Assembly: GCA_963737545.1 (NCBI GenBank)
Contig: CAVTTH010000003.1
Location: 1,302,001-1,366,000 of the forward strand
Direction of reading: 5' to 3'
DNA length: 64,000 nucleotides
Source: CAVTTH01 sp963737545
GTDB lineage: Bacteria; Verrucomicrobiota; Verrucomicrobiia; Chthoniobacterales; UBA10450
In this document: piece after piece, positions 9,271 through 17,759 of the stretch
How positions within the stretch are numbered: position 1 is the first letter of the stretch
How the letters are laid out: the number at the start of each line of letters is the position of its first letter
Translations under genes and position numbers: made by a program
Notes under the pieces: generated by a model
Seen by the model: the letters and a program-made list of their open reading frames with translations, nothing else
What the model was told of the DNA's origin: nothing
Databases searched by the model: none

Positions 9271-9507
9271 CTATCGGCCCCCTCGACTTCCGTAGATCCT
9301 CGCGACCCGGATAGCCTCGGCAACGGCGGCCAGCTTCGCGTCAATCTTGGATTGGTTATCCGCGATGGTGGCCTGCTGGGCCTGTATTTCCTTTATCATG
9401 GCGATGATCTGCTGTTCGTTGGCTACGCCTATCCCGGTCTGGGCCCAGAGCGCGGGAATGGTCAGCAGACCCGTCACAACGATGGCAGTTTGGACAATTC
9501 GTTTCAT
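9271..9507 (-). CDS. Small exported coiled-coil protein
   Basis: Unrecognised 78-residue protein starting at ATG 9507. A signal peptide (KRIVQTAIVVTGLLTIPALWAQ) is followed by a helix rich in Gln, Ile and Ala (NEQQIIAMIKEIQAQQATIADN) that looks like a coiled coil. It is divergent from rpoN, with 122 bases between the two starts, and is the first gene of a two-gene unit with its neighbour. Function unknown; the pair may act as a periplasmic oligomer. Codon use and the signal peptide support a real gene. Confidence 0.55.
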   Translation of the reverse strand: MKRIVQTAIVVTGLLTIPALWAQTGIGVANEQQIIAMIKEIQAQQATIADNQSKIDAKLAAVAEAIRVARIYGSRGGR

Positions 9508-9629
9508 AGAAGGCAGGATTGCGGCATTGTAGAGCAGATAGCATTCCGCATCTACTCCGTCCCGGGGCACCGCGGATGGCGGCGCGGTAATTGCTTGCGT
9601 CCCATGGCAGCGATTAGTAACCTCCGGAT

Positions 9630-11048
9630 ATGGCCGGTCCGGGAATGCATCAATCGCAGAACCTTTCGCTCCAGCAGGTTCTTGCGCCGCAGCTGCAGCA
9701 AAGTCTGCTTATTCTCCAGGCGCCGCTGCTCGAACTCCGGAATCTCGTGCAGCAGGAAATGGAAACGAATCCTGTCCTTGAGGAACTTTCGACGGAAGTA
9801 AGTTCCGACGAAACCCCGGATTCCAAGACTGCTGAGGAGGAAGCATTCAAGGAAGAATTCGACCAACTTGCGAAACTCGATGACGAATGGCGCGATTACA
9901 TGGCGCAGTCGAGCAGTTACAGTGGGCGCTCGCAGGAAGATGAGGAAAAGCGTCAGTTCTTCTTCGACTCGATTGTCACTCAGGAAACACTGCAACAGCA
10001 TCTCATGGGGCAGCTCAACCAAACGGCGCTAAACGCCGACGATCGCAAGACCGCTGAGCTGATTATCGGCAACATCGACGACAGCGGCTTTTTGCAAGCC
10101 ACGCCCGAGGAGATGTCGAAGAACACCGGGATCGCACAGGACGATTTCGAACACATGCTCACACTCATCCAGAGCTTCTTTCCGCCGGGAGTGGGCGCTC
10201 GGGACTTGCGGGAGTGTCTGCTGATTCAGCTAAAGCGCGAAGGACGGCAGGGCAGTCTAGAATACAAGATCATCTCCGAGCACATGCAGGATCTCGGGAA
10301 GCGCCGTTTCCCAGAGATCGCGCGGCGGATGGGCATCAGCGTCGAGCAGGTACAGAAATGCGCGAATAACATCGCGCAGCTCGATCCCAGGCCCGGTCAG
10401 GTTTTCGCTGAGGCGCCGCAAAATTATGTTCTGCCGGACGTCACAGTTGAAAAGATTGATGGTGAGTACCAGATCACCCTGAATGGGGAACAGATTCCGC
10501 ACCTCCGCATCAGCAACACCTACAAGGACATCATGTCGCAGGACGGAAACGGGAGCGAAGTGAAGGACTACATCCGTGACAAGATCCGGAGCGGGAAATT
10601 CCTCATCAAGTCCATTCATCAACGGCAACAGACGATTTCGAACATTGCCCATCAGATTGTGGCGCGGCAGCGGGAGTTTCTCGATCACGGCTCGGCCCAC
10701 CTCAAACCGATGACGATGGTGCAGATCGCTGATGCCGTTGGCGTGCACGAGACGACAGTCAGCCGCGCGATATCGGGCAAATACATGTCCACACCTCAGG
10801 GTGTGTTCGAGATGAAATATTTTTTCACGCCCGGTTATCAAACCGCCGGCGGCGAATCGATGAGCAACACGAGTGTGAAGGAAGCGATCATGGATTTGGT
10901 GAAAGAGGAAAACTCCGCTTCTCCTCTCAGCGACAAGGAGATTGTCGAGATTCTGAGCGAGCGTGGTATCCCGATCGCGCGACGCACGGTCGCAAAATAC
11001 CGGACCGAGCTGAATATTTTGCCGAGCAACATGCGGCGGAAATATTAG
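9630..11048 (+). CDS. rpoN: RNA polymerase sigma-54 factor
   Basis: A 472-residue RpoN. It has the Gln/Leu-rich activator-interacting region I (SLQQVLAPQLQQSLLILQ), an acidic linker, the core-binding domain (residues about 120-300), a helix-turn-helix (VGVHETTVSRAISGKY) and the C-terminal RpoN box (ARRTVAKYRTELNI), which reads the -24 element. It directs transcription from GG/GC promoters with an AAA+ activator, and a candidate activator is encoded just upstream. A second in-frame ATG at 9645 is also possible as start. A palindromic repeat lies directly after the stop. Confidence 0.97.
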   Translation: MAGPGMHQSQNLSLQQVLAPQLQQSLLILQAPLLELRNLVQQEMETNPVLEELSTEVSSDETPDSKTAEEEAFKEEFDQLAKLDDEWRDYMAQSSSYSGRSQEDEEKRQFFFDSIVTQETLQQHLMGQLNQTALNADDRKTAELIIGNIDDSGFLQATPEEMSKNTGIAQDDFEHMLTLIQSFFPPGVGARDLRECLLIQLKREGRQGSLEYKIISEHMQDLGKRRFPEIARRMGISVEQVQKCANNIAQLDPRPGQVFAEAPQNYVLPDVTVEKIDGEYQITLNGEQIPHLRISNTYKDIMSQDGNGSEVKDYIRDKIRSGKFLIKSIHQRQQTISNIAHQIVARQREFLDHGSAHLKPMTMVQIADAVGVHETTVSRAISGKYMSTPQGVFEMKYFFTPGYQTAGGESMSNTSVKEAIMDLVKEENSASPLSDKEIVEILSERGIPIARRTVAKYRTELNILPSNMRRKY

Positions 11049-11051
11049 CCG

Positions 11052-11121
11052 CTGTAGCGGCGGTCTCCGACCGTCGCTGTGTAGAAAATGAGATTGGCGA
11101 GCTCATAGAGCGCCGCTACAG
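11052..11121. repeat. 70-bp palindromic element (GTAGCGGCG family), copy 1
   Basis: Intergenic element between rpoN and the DUF721 gene, bounded by perfect 11-base terminal inverted repeats, CTGTAGCGGCG at the left and CGCCGCTACAG at the right. The left half also holds CGGTCTCCGACCG, itself a hairpin. The same core (GTAGCGGCGGTCTC) recurs at 33627-33712. Size and structure fit REPIN/MITE-type non-autonomous repeats mobilised by a transposase elsewhere. Confidence 0.7.
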
Positions 11122-11129
11122 TCCGCAAA

Positions 11130-11489
11130 ATGAATTCCGCGCTGCGCGCTCGTGTTATTGCCGAGTGGCGGGGGATGCCCGACAAGATGCCGCGCCCCGA
11201 TCGATGGCAATCGACCGCCGATCTTCTCCCGAGAGTGATGCAAAAACTCGGGTTGAGAGAGCGTTTGCACGAAGCGGAAGTCCTGGAAGCGTGGAGCACG
11301 GTGGTCGGCGCCTTCATTGCGGCACATTCCTCTCCAACGAATTTGCGCGATGGCGTGCTCTACGTGCGTGTGCTCCAGCCCACGCTGCACTATGAACTCG
11401 ATCAAGTCTCGAAGCCGGTAATCTTGCGCAAGCTGAAACAGCGGTTTGGGAGCAGAACCATCCGCGAGATCAAGTTTCGAGTTGGTTGA
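11130..11489 (+). CDS. dciA: DUF721 / DciA-like protein
   Basis: A 119-residue protein with the DUF721 core: LPRVMQKLGL near the N terminus, then WSTVVGAFIAAHSSPTNLRD, LYVRVLQPTLHYEL and LKQRFGSRTIREIKFRVG. In other bacteria DciA binds the replicative helicase DnaB and helps load it. The length matches short DciA proteins that are just the conserved domain with a small N-terminal extension. It sits alone between rpoN and the repeat-protein gene. Family assignment is firm; helicase loading is inferred from the family. Confidence 0.8.
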   Translation: MNSALRARVIAEWRGMPDKMPRPDRWQSTADLLPRVMQKLGLRERLHEAEVLEAWSTVVGAFIAAHSSPTNLRDGVLYVRVLQPTLHYELDQVSKPVILRKLKQRFGSRTIREIKFRVG

Positions 11490-11612
11490 CTCGAAGGGAA
11501 CGGCGCGATCAGATCCTTGCTGGACCGCGAAAAGGCGCGGCCGATGGGAACGAGGAAACCTTGCGATTTTGTTCTTGCAATTTGGAAGACGCAGGCGCAA
11601 ACCCGACACACT

Positions 11613-12284
11613 ATGAAACTGCGTGCCTTGCTCTGTCTTGCCTTGGTCGGTGCTGCGATCGCTTTCTGGTTTGGCGCCCACGTCTCCGCGACCGAAAAGA
11701 TGTCGACCGTTGCCAGTCACAATGTCGTTTTTGGCAAGGAAGCCATCGTCATTCCGGGAACGACAATCTCGAAGACTGATCAGGAGGCGATGAACCAAAT
11801 TCTCAGCAAATACGACAAATCCCTCTATCGCATCGATACCTACGAGAACGGAAAGCTGACAAAGACGCAGGGTAAATTGAGTGATGTCGTGACTAACAAA
11901 CAGTTGGCCTCCGAGATTGCGGCCAACGTGAAAAGAACCGGTTTCACGCAGTCCGCGGTCCAAATCCGAGTCGGCCTAACGACCAATCCTGCACGTTCGC
12001 AGAATCCCGGCAACACAAACAACCCCGCGCGCTCGCAGAATCCCGGCACAACCAACAATCCTGCGCACTCACAGAATCCCGGCACAACCAATAATCCTGC
12101 ACACTCGCAGAATCCCGGCACAACCAATAATCCTGCACACTCGCAGAACCCCGGCACGACCAATAATCCTGCACACTCGCAGAACCCCACCCCCGGTACG
12201 ACAACCAATCCTGCTAAACAGAATTCGGGCGACGAATTGGTAGAGCGCCTGAGGCCGATTCTGGAGAAGTACCGGAATAAGTAA
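11613..12284 (+). CDS. Exported protein with 12-residue tandem repeats
   Basis: Unrecognised 223-residue protein. ATG 11613 gives a clean signal peptide (MKLRALLCLALVGAAIAFWF). A compact domain of about 95 residues follows (SHNVVFGKEAIVIPGTTIS to VQIRVG). The C-terminal third consists of a 12-residue unit NPAHSQNPGTTN repeated about 6.5 times (11985-12206), followed by a basic end (ELVERLRPILEKYRNK). The repeat is low-complexity, Asn/Pro/Thr-rich and probably surface or periplasmic. The N-terminal domain resembles no family I can name. Confidence 0.65.
   Translation: MKLRALLCLALVGAAIAFWFGAHVSATEKMSTVASHNVVFGKEAIVIPGTTISKTDQEAMNQILSKYDKSLYRIDTYENGKLTKTQGKLSDVVTNKQLASEIAANVKRTGFTQSAVQIRVGLTTNPARSQNPGNTNNPARSQNPGTTNNPAHSQNPGTTNNPAHSQNPGTTNNPAHSQNPGTTNNPAHSQNPTPGTTTNPAKQNSGDELVERLRPILEKYRNK
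11985..12206 (+). repeat. 36-bp coding tandem repeat
   Basis: About six head-to-tail copies of a 36-base unit inside the exported protein gene, each coding NPA(H/R)SQNPG(T/N)TN. The third to fifth copies are almost identical at DNA level, suggesting recent expansion by slippage or unequal crossing-over. There are no spacers, so this is not a CRISPR array. Confidence 0.9.
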
Positions 12285-12312
12285 CGGCTGCTCGTTACGG
12301 AGCGCGTGGCGG

Positions 12313-12924
12313 GTGTTATACCGGAAGCAGCTCTATCTCGTCTGCTTTTCCTGCCATTTTCTTTTGATCCTCGCAGTCTGCTGGCGAGATACGTTGTCGT
12401 TTGTAGCAAGGGGCTATACGTCACTTCCCAGTTCGTTTTGTCCTTATGCTGAGAGAGCTCAGGGCATCGCCTCATTCGTGATCGGCGAGCGCCTGGCGCC
12501 CGCCAATCCCATGCGGCAGGCAGTGACTGCGTACCTCCACCTGAGTGGAATCGAATCGGGTTACGCTCTTTTTGCCCCCAATGTTCCCGACAATTACAAG
12601 CTGGTCTTCGAGCTGCACTATCCGGATGGCCGGATCGAATATGATCTACCCCACGTATCGAGTGGCGCTGCCGGTCTGCGATTGACCACGTTATTGGACA
12701 ACATCGGAGATACTCGCTCCGACGAACTCCGGGAAGTGATGATCAAGATGGTTGCCTACTCGGTTTGGCGCGCGCATCCGGACGCAATCATGATCCGTGC
12801 GGTTTTTGGATTCGCGGAGCTCCCAACGGCGTTGGAGTTTCGGCGCGGCGTCCGAGAGTCGGATGAATTCCTGTACGCCTATGACTTCGTTTTCCCGCCG
12901 CCTGGCAGCGTTGATCGGCCCTGA
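12313..12924 (+). CDS. Hypothetical membrane-anchored protein linked to HTTM protein
   Basis: A 203-residue protein from GTG 12313. One N-terminal hydrophobic segment (LYLVCFSCHFLLILAVCW) is followed by a soluble domain with YALFAPNVPDNYKLVFELH and IEYDLPHVSSGAAGLR. Such small proteins commonly sit directly in front of HTTM/vitamin K-dependent carboxylase-like membrane proteins, as here: its stop overlaps the next ATG by one base. Function unknown. An upstream start is possible because the beginning lacks a clear ribosome site. Confidence 0.6.
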   Translation: MLYRKQLYLVCFSCHFLLILAVCWRDTLSFVARGYTSLPSSFCPYAERAQGIASFVIGERLAPANPMRQAVTAYLHLSGIESGYALFAPNVPDNYKLVFELHYPDGRIEYDLPHVSSGAAGLRLTTLLDNIGDTRSDELREVMIKMVAYSVWRAHPDAIMIRAVFGFAELPTALEFRRGVRESDEFLYAYDFVFPPPGSVDRP

Positions 12925-13847
12925 TGTCGATGATTAGAGAGCGGCTAAACAGGTTCTTGTTTCCGGTCAGGTCCAGTGATTGGATCACGGTGCTTCGCAT
13001 CGGCCTGGGTCTGCAAGTAACCATATATTCTCTGTCTTTGTGGCATGACTGGATTTCCTTGTTCGCCGCGAACGGAAATGGCTTGATCGACCGCGATCTC
13101 AGTGAAGCGATTCTAAGTCTGGACAGCTCATTCATTCCCAGGCTTGGCTGGCTGGTTACGCTAGGCGGCCGGATGGGTTTGAGCGAAGAAGTGACGCTGA
13201 GACTTTCTTTGATTTTCTTGCTCGGCAGCGGCATTTGTCTACTCATCGGGTTTCTTTCGCGCCCGGCGGCCATTGCGGCCTGGCTCCTTCACCTGGCCGC
13301 GCGCAGCAGCGGTGGGTTGAGCGCCTACGGCGTGGACAATTTCATGACGATAGGGCTTTTCTATCTGATGCTATGCCCGCTGCCCGATCTGTATTCTCTC
13401 GACGTCTGGTTTCGGAAAAGGCGAAGAGCAGATCCTTGGCGGATCGGATTTCATCAGCGCGTCGTCCAGCTCCACTTGTGTTTGATCTACTTCTTCGGCG
13501 GTCTGGCCAAATGCCTCGGAGCCGGCTGGTGGAATGGAAATAGCATGTGGCGGGCGCTGACCCGTTCCCCCTTCGATGTTATCCCCGCCGACTTCCTTCT
13601 GCGTTGGAGTATGCTCTTGCCGCTGGTTGGAATTGTCATCTGCCTCGTGGAGATCGGTTATCCAATTTTTATCTGGCCAAAGAAAACACGGCAGATCTGG
13701 CTGCTTTGCATTTTGACCATGCATGCGGCAATAGGAGTTACGATGGGTCTCTATCTTTTCGCGCTCGTTATGATTGTTTTGAACGTCGCTGCATTTGGCG
13801 CAGGCTCGATGTCCGTCCTCTTTCGACAAACGAGACAGGCCACATGA
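12924..13847 (+). CDS. HTTM-domain (gamma-carboxylase-like) membrane protein
   Basis: A 307-residue integral membrane protein with about seven hydrophobic helices. It shows the HTTM hallmarks LRIGLGLQVTIYSLSLWHDW near the N terminus, LSAYGVDNFMTIGLFYLML, FHQRVVQLHLCLIYFFGG and the motif LAKCLGAGWWNGNSMW. HTTM proteins share their membrane fold with vitamin K-dependent gamma-glutamyl carboxylase, but most bacterial members have no assigned reaction. It overlaps both neighbours (1 base upstream, ATGA downstream), so it is translationally coupled to the hypothetical protein before it and the TPR protein after it. Confidence 0.75.
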   Translation: MSMIRERLNRFLFPVRSSDWITVLRIGLGLQVTIYSLSLWHDWISLFAANGNGLIDRDLSEAILSLDSSFIPRLGWLVTLGGRMGLSEEVTLRLSLIFLLGSGICLLIGFLSRPAAIAAWLLHLAARSSGGLSAYGVDNFMTIGLFYLMLCPLPDLYSLDVWFRKRRRADPWRIGFHQRVVQLHLCLIYFFGGLAKCLGAGWWNGNSMWRALTRSPFDVIPADFLLRWSMLLPLVGIVICLVEIGYPIFIWPKKTRQIWLLCILTMHAAIGVTMGLYLFALVMIVLNVAAFGAGSMSVLFRQTRQAT

Positions 13848-15892
13848 AAACATTCGTGCAGGAGCTTAAGACGCGGCGCGTCTATCGCGTTGCCATCGGC
13901 TACGTGGTGGGTGGCTCGGCGATCGTGCAACTGGCGGGCACGGTGCTGCCGATTTTCCACGCGGCGGAATGGGTCCAACAGGTGTTTGTCGCTTTGGTCG
14001 CGATTGGTTTCCCAATGGCGCTTGTTCTGGCGTGGAGTTTCGATCTGCGCGGCGGGACCATCGAGAAAACGCCCTCGAGCCCCGACGGCAGCGGCGGTAC
14101 GAACAAGTGGGCGATCTGGATCCTGATCGCACTCGGTTCCTTCATCGCACTCTCCGGACTTGCCGGATATTGGTTCTGGCATCCGTGGAGAACCGTCTCT
14201 CACAGCCAACAGGCGGCAGCTCCAGTCGTTAACGCGAAAAGCATCGCCGTCCTGCCCTTTGAGAATTTGAGCGACGAAAAAAATGCGGGCTACTTCACCG
14301 AGGGTGTGCAGGACGAAATTCTCACACACCTGGCCAGAGTGGCCGATCTCAAGGTCATCAGCCGCACCAGTGTCATGCAATATAAGAGCGGAATGCCTCG
14401 GAATCTGCGCGCGATCGCGGCGGATCTGGGTGTGGCGCACGTGCTGGAGGGGACGGTACAGCGTTCGGGTGACCGGGTGCGGATCAGCGCGCAATTGATT
14501 GATGCGAGGACAGACGCACACATCTGGGCGGAGCATTACGACCGGGAGTTGGCCGACGTTTTTGGAATCCAAACCGAGGTGGCGGAAGAAATCGTGGCGC
14601 AATTGAAAGCGCGGCTGTCGCCTGTTGAGAAAGCCGCGATCGAAGAGCGTCCCACCCACGACCTGGCCGCATACGATCTTTACGCGCACGCCAAGAGTCT
14701 CATCGAAGCGATTGCTTTCAGCGCGCGGGCGAAAGAAAATCTGTTTGAGGCAACGCGTTTGCTCGATGATGCGGTTGCCCGCGACCCGACTTTCTTGCTC
14801 GCATACTACCAATTGGGCCGGGCGCAGGACCTGATTTATTTCCTCGGTATCGATCACACACCGGAGCGCCTGGCATTGGCGGATGCGGCGGTGCAAACGA
14901 CGCTCCGTCTTCGCCCCGACTCTGGTGAAGCGCACCTCGCCCTCGCCCAACATCTGTACTGGGGCTATCGCGAATACGATCGCGCCCGTGAGCAACTTGC
15001 CATTGCACGGCGTCTGTTGCCTAACGAACCTCTTGTCCTTGTTCTGGCTGCCTACATCGACCGGCGGCAGGGCCGGTGGGAGCAGTCCATCCAGGAAATG
15101 GAGAGCGCGCTCGAGTTGGATCCGCGCAACCTTTTTATCCTGCAGGAGATTTCATTTAATTATGAAGCTCTGCATCGCTACAGGGATATGGCCGCCACTC
15201 TCGATCGCGTCCTGACCATGGCTCCGAAAGACATCAATACACGGGTCCAGCGAGCCTCTGTCGATCTTGTCTGGCACGCGGATTTGCGGCCACTGCACTC
15301 TGTTATTCAAGATATCCTGGCAGAGGATCCGTCGGCAGCACCGGCATTGACCGGGCAGTGGATGTGGCTGGCTTTGTGCGAACGCGATGAGGCTGCTGCG
15401 CATCAGGTTCTGGCGGCCATTAGTTCGGACGGAAGCGAAGACCTGGGAGTCAAGTATCCAAAGGCTTGGTTTGAGGGGATCGTCGCTCGCGCCTTCGGCC
15501 ATCACGATGAGGCGCGGGCAGCGTTCGCCATCGCCCGGGCCGCAGTGGAAAAGACAGTAAAGGAACAACCGGCCTATGCTCAACCGCTCTCGCTGCTTGG
15601 GATGATCGACGCAGGTCTCGGTCGCAAAGAGGACGCGATCCGCGAGGGGCGAAGAGCCGTTGAGCTGCTGCCTGTGTCAAAGGATGCGCTGAGTGGTCCG
15701 GCGATGATGGAGAATCTGGCAGTGATTTATGCGTGGACCGGCGAAAAAGAGCGGACGTGCAAGCAGCTCGCCGCCGTCATGGCGGTCCCTTATGACCTGG
15801 GTTATGGCAGGCTGCGTCTATCTCCTTTCTGGGATTCGTTGCGCGGAGATCCCTGCTTCGAAAAAATTGTGGCTTCACTCGCACCGAAATAG
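13844..15892 (+). CDS. TPR protein with TolB-like/FlgO-type domain
   Basis: A 682-residue protein. The N-terminal part has two membrane segments (IGYVVGGSAIVQLAGTVLP and a second near residues 88-108). Then comes the conserved module SIAVLPFENLSDEKNAGYFT through DVFGIQTEVAEEIVAQLK, which usually precedes TPR repeats in proteins related to CadC or adenylate-cyclase regulators. The C-terminal half is a TPR array (LAYYQLGRAQ, GEAHLALAQHLYWGYREYDR, VLAAYIDRRQGRWEQSIQEM). The DNA-binding or cyclase domain these proteins often carry is absent, replaced by the membrane segment. ATG 13844 overlaps the HTTM stop. Likely an assembly or signalling scaffold; exact role unknown. Confidence 0.75.
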   Translation: MKTFVQELKTRRVYRVAIGYVVGGSAIVQLAGTVLPIFHAAEWVQQVFVALVAIGFPMALVLAWSFDLRGGTIEKTPSSPDGSGGTNKWAIWILIALGSFIALSGLAGYWFWHPWRTVSHSQQAAAPVVNAKSIAVLPFENLSDEKNAGYFTEGVQDEILTHLARVADLKVISRTSVMQYKSGMPRNLRAIAADLGVAHVLEGTVQRSGDRVRISAQLIDARTDAHIWAEHYDRELADVFGIQTEVAEEIVAQLKARLSPVEKAAIEERPTHDLAAYDLYAHAKSLIEAIAFSARAKENLFEATRLLDDAVARDPTFLLAYYQLGRAQDLIYFLGIDHTPERLALADAAVQTTLRLRPDSGEAHLALAQHLYWGYREYDRAREQLAIARRLLPNEPLVLVLAAYIDRRQGRWEQSIQEMESALELDPRNLFILQEISFNYEALHRYRDMAATLDRVLTMAPKDINTRVQRASVDLVWHADLRPLHSVIQDILAEDPSAAPALTGQWMWLALCERDEAAAHQVLAAISSDGSEDLGVKYPKAWFEGIVARAFGHHDEARAAFAIARAAVEKTVKEQPAYAQPLSLLGMIDAGLGRKEDAIREGRRAVELLPVSKDALSGPAMMENLAVIYAWTGEKERTCKQLAAVMAVPYDLGYGRLRLSPFWDSLRGDPCFEKIVASLAPK

Positions 15893-15902
15893 TGTTCGCG
15901 CG

Positions 15903-16262
15903 ATGCCTGACGAGACGATTCACATCGAGCAACTGAGAATCTCTGCACGGATTGGAGTACCCGATCTGGAACGCGCCGCGCCGCAGCGACTCGCTCTCAA
16001 TATTACGCTGTGGCCGAAACAGTCCTGGCATGACTTGGAGGACGATATCAGCCGGACCGTGAATTATTCGACTGTTGCGCGCGTGGTCGAAGAGTTTGTT
16101 CAAAATCGGTGCGACAAGCTGATCGAGACCCTGGCGGATCAGATAGCCGCGCATTTGTTGCGTAGTTTTCCGGTCAGGCAAGTGCGGGTCGAGTTGCGAA
16201 AATTCGTTCTGGCAAAGGCGGAGTTTGTCTCGGTCGCGGTGACTCGGAAGCAGGAGAAGTAG
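15903..16262 (+). CDS. folB: Dihydroneopterin aldolase-like protein (FolB family)
   Basis: A 119-residue protein with the FolB tunnel-fold pattern: IRISARIGVPDLERAAPQ-type start (seen as LRISARIGVPDLERAAPQRL), VNYSTVARVVEEFV, LIETLADQIAAHLL and VRVELRKFVLAKAEFVSVAV. FolB cleaves dihydroneopterin in folate synthesis. The glutamate in the GVPDLE segment and the lysine in ELRKF sit near the expected catalytic positions, but the usual HGV...E and KP motifs are not exact, so substrate specificity is open. It starts 10 bases after the TPR gene. A hairpin overlaps its stop codon. Confidence 0.75.
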   Translation: MPDETIHIEQLRISARIGVPDLERAAPQRLALNITLWPKQSWHDLEDDISRTVNYSTVARVVEEFVQNRCDKLIETLADQIAAHLLRSFPVRQVRVELRKFVLAKAEFVSVAVTRKQEK

Positions 16263-16286
16263 CGACGCTTTTGGCAAGCGCCGCTA
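16260..16286. terminator. Hairpin at folB stop, related to GTAGCGGCG repeats
   Basis: TAGCGACGCTT and AAGCGCCGCTA form an 11-base stem with one mismatch around a short TTGGC loop. The stem resembles the GTAGCGGCG repeat half-sites at 11 kb and 33 kb. With no T-run after it, it is more likely a solitary repeat half-element than a strong intrinsic terminator, but it could attenuate readthrough. Confidence 0.4.
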
Positions 16287-16336
16287 TACCAAAGCAAGCA
16301 TTCGCTTTTCCGTGCGCTGCTCATAATCTTCCTGCC

Positions 16337-16978
16337 GTGGAATCAAAAAGTGGAACGCGTTCCGAAGTTGGCTGGCAGGTCGTTTCCACCGAGGCCCGTT
16401 TTGAGAATGCCCATTTGAAGGTCGTCGATGTGGAAATGCTCACACCCGCGCATCGGGTACCTCGCCCATGGACAATTGTGCAACGCAAAGCGGCGGTTGT
16501 GATTGCTCCGATGACGCGTGATGGGAAGTTGATACTCATCCGGCAGGAGCGGCTGCCAATAAGCGAGGCGATTTGGGAAATGCCGGCTGGCCAAATCGAC
16601 GACGCTGTCGCGGAGGACAGCGATTCCAACGAGACCCCTCCGCATCCAGTGATCGCGGCTGTTGCGTTGCGTGAATTGCGGGAGGAAACCGGCTTTGAGT
16701 TGGCTGAGGATGGCGAATTAATTCCACTTGGTCATTTTTTCTCTTCGCCCGGATTCACGGATGAGCGCGGATATTTTTTTCTGGCCCGTCCGGTTGAATC
16801 GAACGCCGCCGGTCACATCCACGATTCCTCCGAATCGATTCTGGATTGCCGCAGCTTCAGCTTCTACGAAATCAGCCGCATGATTCGAGAAAATGAAATT
16901 CGCGATGCAAATACGCTGAGCATCTGCGCGCGATTGATCGCCTCCGGTTATGTGACGCTTGATGCGCGCTCATCATGA
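16337..16978 (+). CDS. Nudix hydrolase, ADP-ribose pyrophosphatase-like
   Basis: A 213-residue Nudix protein. GTG 16337 is preferred, because an upstream TTG at 16271 would place the 16260 hairpin repeat inside the gene. IVQRKAAVVIAPMTRDGKLI and ERLPISEAIWEMPAGQID are typical of NudF-like ADP-ribose pyrophosphatases. The catalytic core of the Nudix box, RELREETG, is intact. The box is interrupted: about 14 acidic/Pro residues (AVAEDSDSNETPPHP) separate PAGQIDD from the helix, and the usual first glutamate is displaced. Its stop overlaps tatC (ATGA). Confidence 0.8.
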   Translation: MESKSGTRSEVGWQVVSTEARFENAHLKVVDVEMLTPAHRVPRPWTIVQRKAAVVIAPMTRDGKLILIRQERLPISEAIWEMPAGQIDDAVAEDSDSNETPPHPVIAAVALRELREETGFELAEDGELIPLGHFFSSPGFTDERGYFFLARPVESNAAGHIHDSSESILDCRSFSFYEISRMIRENEIRDANTLSICARLIASGYVTLDARSS

Positions 16979-17754
16979 GACTGCGAAATTTTTTCAAGTT
17001 TCGCGAGATGGCGCAGGGCGATGCCTCCAAGCCGTTTCTCGAACACTTGGAAGACCTGCGTTGGACAGTGGTGAAAATGTCGATCACGCTGCTGCTGGCG
17101 ATGATTATCGCGTTCGCCTTTCGCTCTTCGCTCGTCCAAATAATCCAGCGACCGCTTGAGGTGTTGGGACCGGGTGTGGGCGCGCTGCGGGCGCTGGGAA
17201 TTACAGATTCGTTGACCGTTTCGTTTCGCCTCGCGTTCTATGCCGGGATCGTTCTCTCGTTTCCTTTACTCCTTTATTTTCTGGCCGAATTCGTTTTGCC
17301 CGCGCTTACCGCGATGGAGAAGCGTTTCACCTTGCCGGCGATTCTTGTCAGCTTCGGGCTTTTCCTGCTTGGTGTGCTCGTCTGTTATTATTGGCTTTTG
17401 CCGAAAACCATTCTGTTCTTTTTTCGCGATACCCGATCCCTCGGTTGGGATGTGGCTTGGACAGTGCAGGAATATTATTCATTCGTGACTCGTTTCACTA
17501 TTGGCTTCGGTTTGTCGTTTGAATTGCCGGTCGTTGTGCTCGCGCTCGTCCGTTTCGGCCTGGTGACCTATGAATTCATGACACGCACCCGGCCCTACGC
17601 CATCGTTCTGATTTTTATCCTCGCCACCATCATCACGCCTACACCGGATGTCCTGACTTTGATCGCGCTGAGCCTTCCGATGTGTTTGCTCTATGAGAGC
17701 TGCATTTGGATCGCATGGTTCATGCAACGCCGCGTCGCGCGGAAGGCTGACTAA
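16975..17754 (+). CDS. tatC: Sec-independent translocase subunit TatC
   Basis: A 259-residue six-helix TatC, the receptor for twin-arginine signal peptides. The family signature FLEHLEDLRWTVVK is at the N terminus, followed by FRLAFYAGIVLSFPLLLYFL, the ME-type motif ALTAMEKRFT, FELPVVVLALVRFGLV and TIITPTPDVLTLIALSLPMCLLYE. No tatA or tatB is adjacent. A likely client is the ActB protein in this window, which has an SRRGFLK signal. It overlaps the Nudix gene and is followed 5 bases later by the prepilin peptidase gene. Confidence 0.95.
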   Translation: MRLRNFFKFREMAQGDASKPFLEHLEDLRWTVVKMSITLLLAMIIAFAFRSSLVQIIQRPLEVLGPGVGALRALGITDSLTVSFRLAFYAGIVLSFPLLLYFLAEFVLPALTAMEKRFTLPAILVSFGLFLLGVLVCYYWLLPKTILFFFRDTRSLGWDVAWTVQEYYSFVTRFTIGFGLSFELPVVVLALVRFGLVTYEFMTRTRPYAIVLIFILATIITPTPDVLTLIALSLPMCLLYESCIWIAWFMQRRVARKAD

Positions 17755-17759
17755 ATCAC

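Noticed and set aside
7512..9629. Search for -24/-12 sigma-54 promoters near the response regulator and rpoN
   Set aside because: No sequence with correctly spaced TGGCAC and TTGC elements was found in these gaps.
11985..12206. Regular 36-base repeats resembling a CRISPR array
   Set aside because: There are no unique spacers, the repeats are in frame in an exported protein and no cas genes are present.
13751..14995. Long open frame (414 codons) on the minus strand
   Set aside because: Antisense to the TPR and HTTM genes; composition reads as a codon-bias shadow (Arg/Ala/Gly rich) with no family motif.
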